From Exiguobacterium sibiricum 7-3 (GTDB lineage Bacteria > Bacillota > Bacilli > Exiguobacteriales > Exiguobacteriaceae): a stretch of 64,000 bases of DNA. The DNA lies in the NCBI RefSeq assembly GCF_000620865.1, contig NZ_KK211190.1:2646914-2710913 (forward strand), written 5' to 3'. Below, piece after piece: positions 60,885-64,000 of the stretch (within the stretch, counting starts at the first letter, position 1; each line of letters starts with the position of its first letter). A program made the position numbers and the translations under genes. The notes below the pieces were generated by a model. That model searched no databases. It saw nothing but the letters and a program-made list of their open reading frames with translations, and was not told where the DNA came from.

Positions 60885-62231
60885 TTACGCTTCTTGCGGA
60901 AGTGCTGCCTTATGCGTCCGGATGACATTCGCATACCAATGCGCGCTGTCTTTCCAGATTCGTTCCTGTGTATTGAAATCAACGTAGATGATGCCGAATC
61001 GTTTGTCATACCCGAAGCTCCACTCGAAGTTGTCGAGCAGCGACCAGAGGTAATACCCGGCAATGTTCATGCCTTCCTCATTTAGATCAGATACAGCTTG
61101 CAGATGCTGCGCGACGTAATCAATCCGGTTTTGATCGTGAATCTTGCCGTCAACGAGCCGGTCGTCAAACGCAGCCCCGTTTTCTGTGATGAAGATCGGC
61201 AGGTCCGTATACTCGGCCCGCAAGCGGCGGATCAAGTCCTTGAATTCACTTGGAGCGATATCCCAGCCCATGCCGGTCTTGTCATAATCCGAGTAGGCGT
61301 CTTTGTGTAAGAAGTCACTCGCGGCACTGAACTCAACCAGGTTCCGGCTGTAGAAGTTGATCCCGAAGAAATCACATGGTGTCGAAATCGTCGCGAGGTC
61401 TCCCGCGTGGATGAAGTCGTACGTATGGACGTATTTCGAGAACAGATTCATCATGTCGACCGGATACTGTCCTTTGAAGATCGGATCAAGGAACCAACGA
61501 TTCGCATAGCCGTCGGCATTGTTCATCGCGATCTGATCGTTGACGGAATCCGTTTTCGCGTACTTCGGTGCCAAATTCAATGTGATGCCGATCGGCGTCG
61601 CTGAATTGAACTCCCCTTTCAGCATCTCGACCGCTTTTCCGTGTGACAACAGCATATGGTGAACGGCCCGGACGGCTTCATTCATGTCCGTGTGACCCGG
61701 TGCATGCTGACCGAGGTGGTAGCTCAAGAAGCCGGCACACCATGGTTCGTTGTGCGTAATCCACGAGTCGACGATATCGTCGAGTTCTTCGAAGCAGACA
61801 CGGGCGAAGTCGAGGAACCAGTCGACCGACTCACGGTTGACCCAGCCGCCTTCTTCGTGCGCCCACATCGGAAGATCCCAGTGATAGAGTGTGACAGCCG
61901 GTTTGATGCCTTCTTCCTGGAGACGTGTTGCCAGTGTCTTGTAGAATGCCATCCCTTCCGGATTGAACTGCCCTTTACTCGGGAAGATCCGTGGCCAGGC
62001 AATCGAGAAGCGGTACGTGTCGACACCTAACTTTTTGATGTGTTGAATATCTTCCTCAAAACGGTGGTAATGGTCGCAGGCGACATCCCCGTTATGTTTT
62101 TCAAAAACTTTTCCGTCCGTATCGCAGAATGTATCCCAAATCGACGGGGTACGACCACCCTCGTCGTGTGCGCCTTCGATTTGGTACGAGGACGTCGCCG
62201 TCCCGAAGACGAAGTTCGGTGCAAATTTCAT
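60885..62231 (-). CDS. Beta-glucosidase, GH1
   Basis: This 448-residue enzyme is a cytoplasmic GH1 beta-glucosidase. It has the N-terminal FVFGTATSSYQIEGA, the acid/base Glu in THNEPW (near residue 163) and the nucleophile Glu in PIFITENGAAF (near 348). It has no signal peptide and releases glucose from imported beta-glucan oligosaccharides. The lack of PTS components nearby suggests unphosphorylated substrates. It lies between the permease genes and the GH16 gene. AAAGGAGC precedes the ATG. Confidence 0.95.
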   Translation of the reverse strand: MKFAPNFVFGTATSSYQIEGAHDEGGRTPSIWDTFCDTDGKVFEKHNGDVACDHYHRFEEDIQHIKKLGVDTYRFSIAWPRIFPSKGQFNPEGMAFYKTLATRLQEEGIKPAVTLYHWDLPMWAHEEGGWVNRESVDWFLDFARVCFEELDDIVDSWITHNEPWCAGFLSYHLGQHAPGHTDMNEAVRAVHHMLLSHGKAVEMLKGEFNSATPIGITLNLAPKYAKTDSVNDQIAMNNADGYANRWFLDPIFKGQYPVDMMNLFSKYVHTYDFIHAGDLATISTPCDFFGINFYSRNLVEFSAASDFLHKDAYSDYDKTGMGWDIAPSEFKDLIRRLRAEYTDLPIFITENGAAFDDRLVDGKIHDQNRIDYVAQHLQAVSDLNEEGMNIAGYYLWSLLDNFEWSFGYDKRFGIIYVDFNTQERIWKDSAHWYANVIRTHKAALPQEA

Positions 62232-62253
62232 AGATGTAAGCTCCTTTACCAGT

Positions 62254-63177
62254 TTATTCTTTCACGGCACCAGCTGAGATGCTGCTGACAATGTATTTCG
62301 AGAGGAACAGGAAGGCGATCATGATCGGTACGACGGAAATCGCGATTCCGAGATAGAGCGAACCGAGGTTTTCGGCGACTTGTGATCCTTTGAGGAAGCC
62401 CATCAAGACCGGCAACGTATACTTTTCCGGTGAGAAGAGCAGGACGAGCGGCATGATGTAGTTGTTCCATGAACCGATGAACGTAAAGATCGACATCGTG
62501 GCGATTGCCGGCATCATCATCGGCAAAGCAATCGTGTGGAAAATCCGCATCTCACTCGCGCCGTCCATCCGTGCTGCCTCAATCAAACTCGGGTGCATGA
62601 CCGTCTGCAGATACTGACGGACAAAGAACACGGTGAACGGACTGGCAATCGCCGGAACGATCAACGGGATGAAGCTGTCGAGTAGACCTAAGTTCTTACT
62701 GAGTTCGTAGAACCCGATCAATCCGAGTTGTCCCGGAATCATCATCATGACGAGCATGAAGACGAACAGGACGTTTTTTCCTTTGAACTGGTAGAAGGCA
62801 AATCCGAATGCAGTCATCGCCGAGAAATATCCCGATAGGACGGTGACGAGGACGGCGATGATCAGACTGTTCTTGAAGCCGGACCAGATGTTGACGTAAG
62901 AGCTTAAAGCGGCATAGTTTTCAGCGAGCGAGTTCCCGGGAATCAATGAGAAACCGGATAACACTTCTTCGTTCGAACGGGTCGCGTTGATGATCATCAT
63001 CAAAAACGGAATGATACAGGCGATCGTCAAGGCAATCAGTCCGACGTAGATCAGACTTTTCCCGAACCAGGCTTTTTTCTGCTTCGGTGGTGGTGTCAAT
63101 TTCAGCGGACGTTCTGAACGTTCCGGTTGATCTTCCGTTTGTGGCACGATCCGACGTGCTTCTGCATTTCGTTCCAT
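62254..63177 (-). CDS. Sugar ABC transporter permease, MalG-like
   Basis: This 307-residue CUT1 permease has a polar N-terminus (~1-33), six TM helices and the EAA loop SLIEAARMDGASEMRIFHTIALPMMMPA near residue 200. It pairs with the MalF-like permease upstream (4-bp spacing) to import beta-gluco-oligosaccharides. No ATPase is encoded in the visible part of the operon. AAAGGAGC precedes the ATG. Confidence 0.93.
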   Translation of the reverse strand: MERNAEARRIVPQTEDQPERSERPLKLTPPPKQKKAWFGKSLIYVGLIALTIACIIPFLMMIINATRSNEEVLSGFSLIPGNSLAENYAALSSYVNIWSGFKNSLIIAVLVTVLSGYFSAMTAFGFAFYQFKGKNVLFVFMLVMMMIPGQLGLIGFYELSKNLGLLDSFIPLIVPAIASPFTVFFVRQYLQTVMHPSLIEAARMDGASEMRIFHTIALPMMMPAIATMSIFTFIGSWNNYIMPLVLLFSPEKYTLPVLMGFLKGSQVAENLGSLYLGIAISVVPIMIAFLFLSKYIVSSISAGAVKE

Positions 63178-63180
63178 CGG

Positions 63181-64000
63181 TCAGGCTCCTTTCGCTGAAC
63201 GTTCTTTTCGGAACATCCCTTTGAAGACGATGATTGAAAAGACGAGCGTGATGGCAAACAATCCGTATGCGACAGCAGCGGCGTAGCCATAGTTGTTGTA
63301 TTTAAAGGCTTGGTTGTAGAGATACAAGACCATCGTGTTCAGGGCACCATCCGGCGCACCGACACCGTCCGTGATCAACATCGGTAAGTCGAACAATTGC
63401 AGTCCGCCGATCAGTGACGTGATCATGATGTAGAGCAGGATTGGTTTTAAGAGCGGCAACGTGATCCGTGAGAAGATTTGCCAGCGGGTCGCACCGTCAA
63501 TCAGTGCCGCTTCGAAATAATCCTTCGAGATGCCAGATACACCCGCCATGACGACGATGAACGAGTGACCAAGCCACATCCAGGTCAGGATGAGGGAGAC
63601 GGAAATCTGTGCTGTGACCGGTTGTGTCAACCAGTTGATCGGCTCCGAGATCAAACCGATTTTCATCAGCATCATGTTCAGTGAACCATGCTGCCAGTCG
63701 AGCAGGATGCCGAACAATAAGGCAACAGAGCTAATCGTGATCAAGTTCGGCAGATAGAACGTCGCGCGGAAAAAGGCGAGACCTTTGAGCTTAAGCTGTA
63801 AATCCGAGAAAAGTAAGGCGAGCATCAACGCTCCCCCGATTTGCAGGATGAAGTTCAGCCCCCAAATCTTGATCGTATTGAAGAATGCTTCAATGAAGTA
63901 CGTATCTCCGAGCAAACGCGTATAGTTCGCGAGTCCGACGAGTTGTTCGCCTTCTGCGCCTGTGTAGTTGGTGAAACTGTAATAGAACGTCAAGGCAACC
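63181..64000 (-). CDS. Sugar ABC transporter permease, MalF-like (5' end outside window)
   Basis: This partial CUT1 permease has about five TM helices in the visible ~270 residues and the EAA loop DYFEAALIDGATRWQIFSRITLPLLKP. The frame stays open to the window end. The apparent TTG start at 63993 is not a true start: the codons beyond it (Val-Ala) continue the TM1 sequence of the family. The full gene, and probably a substrate-binding protein gene, lie beyond the window. It is the first visible gene of the beta-glucan operon. Confidence 0.9.
   Translation of the reverse strand, partial: VALTFYYSFTNYTGAEGEQLVGLANYTRLLGDTYFIEAFFNTIKIWGLNFILQIGGALMLALLFSDLQLKLKGLAFFRATFYLPNLITISSVALLFGILLDWQHGSLNMMLMKIGLISEPINWLTQPVTAQISVSLILTWMWLGHSFIVVMAGVSGISKDYFEAALIDGATRWQIFSRITLPLLKPILLYIMITSLIGGLQLFDLPMLITDGVGAPDGALNTMVLYLYNQAFKYNNYGYAAAVAYGLFAITLVFSIIVFKGMFRKERSAKGA

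Noticed and set aside
60818-61063. An extended N-terminus for the GH16 gene (82 extra codons).
   Set aside because: The extension is polar, overlaps the GH1 3' end and would bury the signal peptide; the ATG at 60817 has AAAGGAGG and a clean signal peptide.
1-64000. CRISPR arrays, tRNA or rRNA genes and prophage.
   Set aside because: No regularly spaced repeats, no tRNA cloverleaf pattern, and no run of phage-type genes were seen by eye; this is not a computed scan.

Overview
The window reads as a chromosomal segment of a low-to-mid GC Firmicute (Bacillales). It carries a bacterial nitric oxide synthase, a class II GalT, a yrk/cst-type sulfur relay, a FusB-like protein and strong AGGAGG ribosome binding sites. 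The combination resembles Exiguobacterium; this is an inference from gene content and no search was run. No tRNA, rRNA, prophage or CRISPR array was seen. One complete IS200/IS605-type element is present.

Layout. (1) 1-1170: the 3' end of a dihydrolipoyl dehydrogenase-type gene, an O6-alkylguanine-DNA methyltransferase gene and a VOC protein gene. (2) 1436-15363: a minus-strand galactoside operon running leader protein, lipoprotein, two permeases, GH42, GH36, galK, galE, galT, galM. Its promoter has a cre site over the -35 and a ROK-type palindrome just after the -10, and the ROK repressor gene lies upstream. Imported galactosides are hydrolysed by GH42 and GH36, and galactose passes through the Leloir pathway. 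The transporter ATPase is not encoded here. (3) 15508-23505: housekeeping and stress genes, including a MarR-controlled MMPL exporter, UspA, a YflT-domain protein and a FusB-like EF-G binding protein. (4) 23559-32713: a membrane diguanylate cyclase, a large orphan histidine kinase, a secreted subtilase, MsrAB and a DUF302 protein. (5) 32811-38324: a persulfide/sulfide detoxification cluster (CstR-like repressor, DsrE, three rhodanese proteins, persulfide dioxygenase-like MBL-rhodanese, TusA, LysR, TauE/SafE) with three copies of a TACC-TATA-GGGGTA palindrome. (6) 38321-50517: a BrkB protein, NOS plus Nudix, an AT-rich secreted protein, an amino acid permease, a repeated-TM channel-like protein, and an asymmetric heterodimeric ABC exporter with its MarR regulator. 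(7) 50684-52440: the IS605-type element with tnpA, tnpB and a probable omegaRNA right end. (8) 52507-58266: a methyltransferase, a CDF exporter, a thioredoxin-like protein, an excalibur protein, a TPR/winged-helix-like regulator and a divergent M20-type peptidase with an unfamiliar N-terminal domain, and a membrane protein. (9) 58345-64000: a beta-glucan operon (two permeases, GH1, and a secreted GH16 laminarinase with carbohydrate-binding modules), truncated at the window end.

The most interesting points are the three-operator CstR-like sulfur regulon, the complete TnpA/TnpB element with a readable guide, the CCDGHG-containing peptidase beside a perfect 17-bp palindrome, the unknown leader gene of the galactose operon, and several small membrane proteins (30, 42, 60 and 63 aa).
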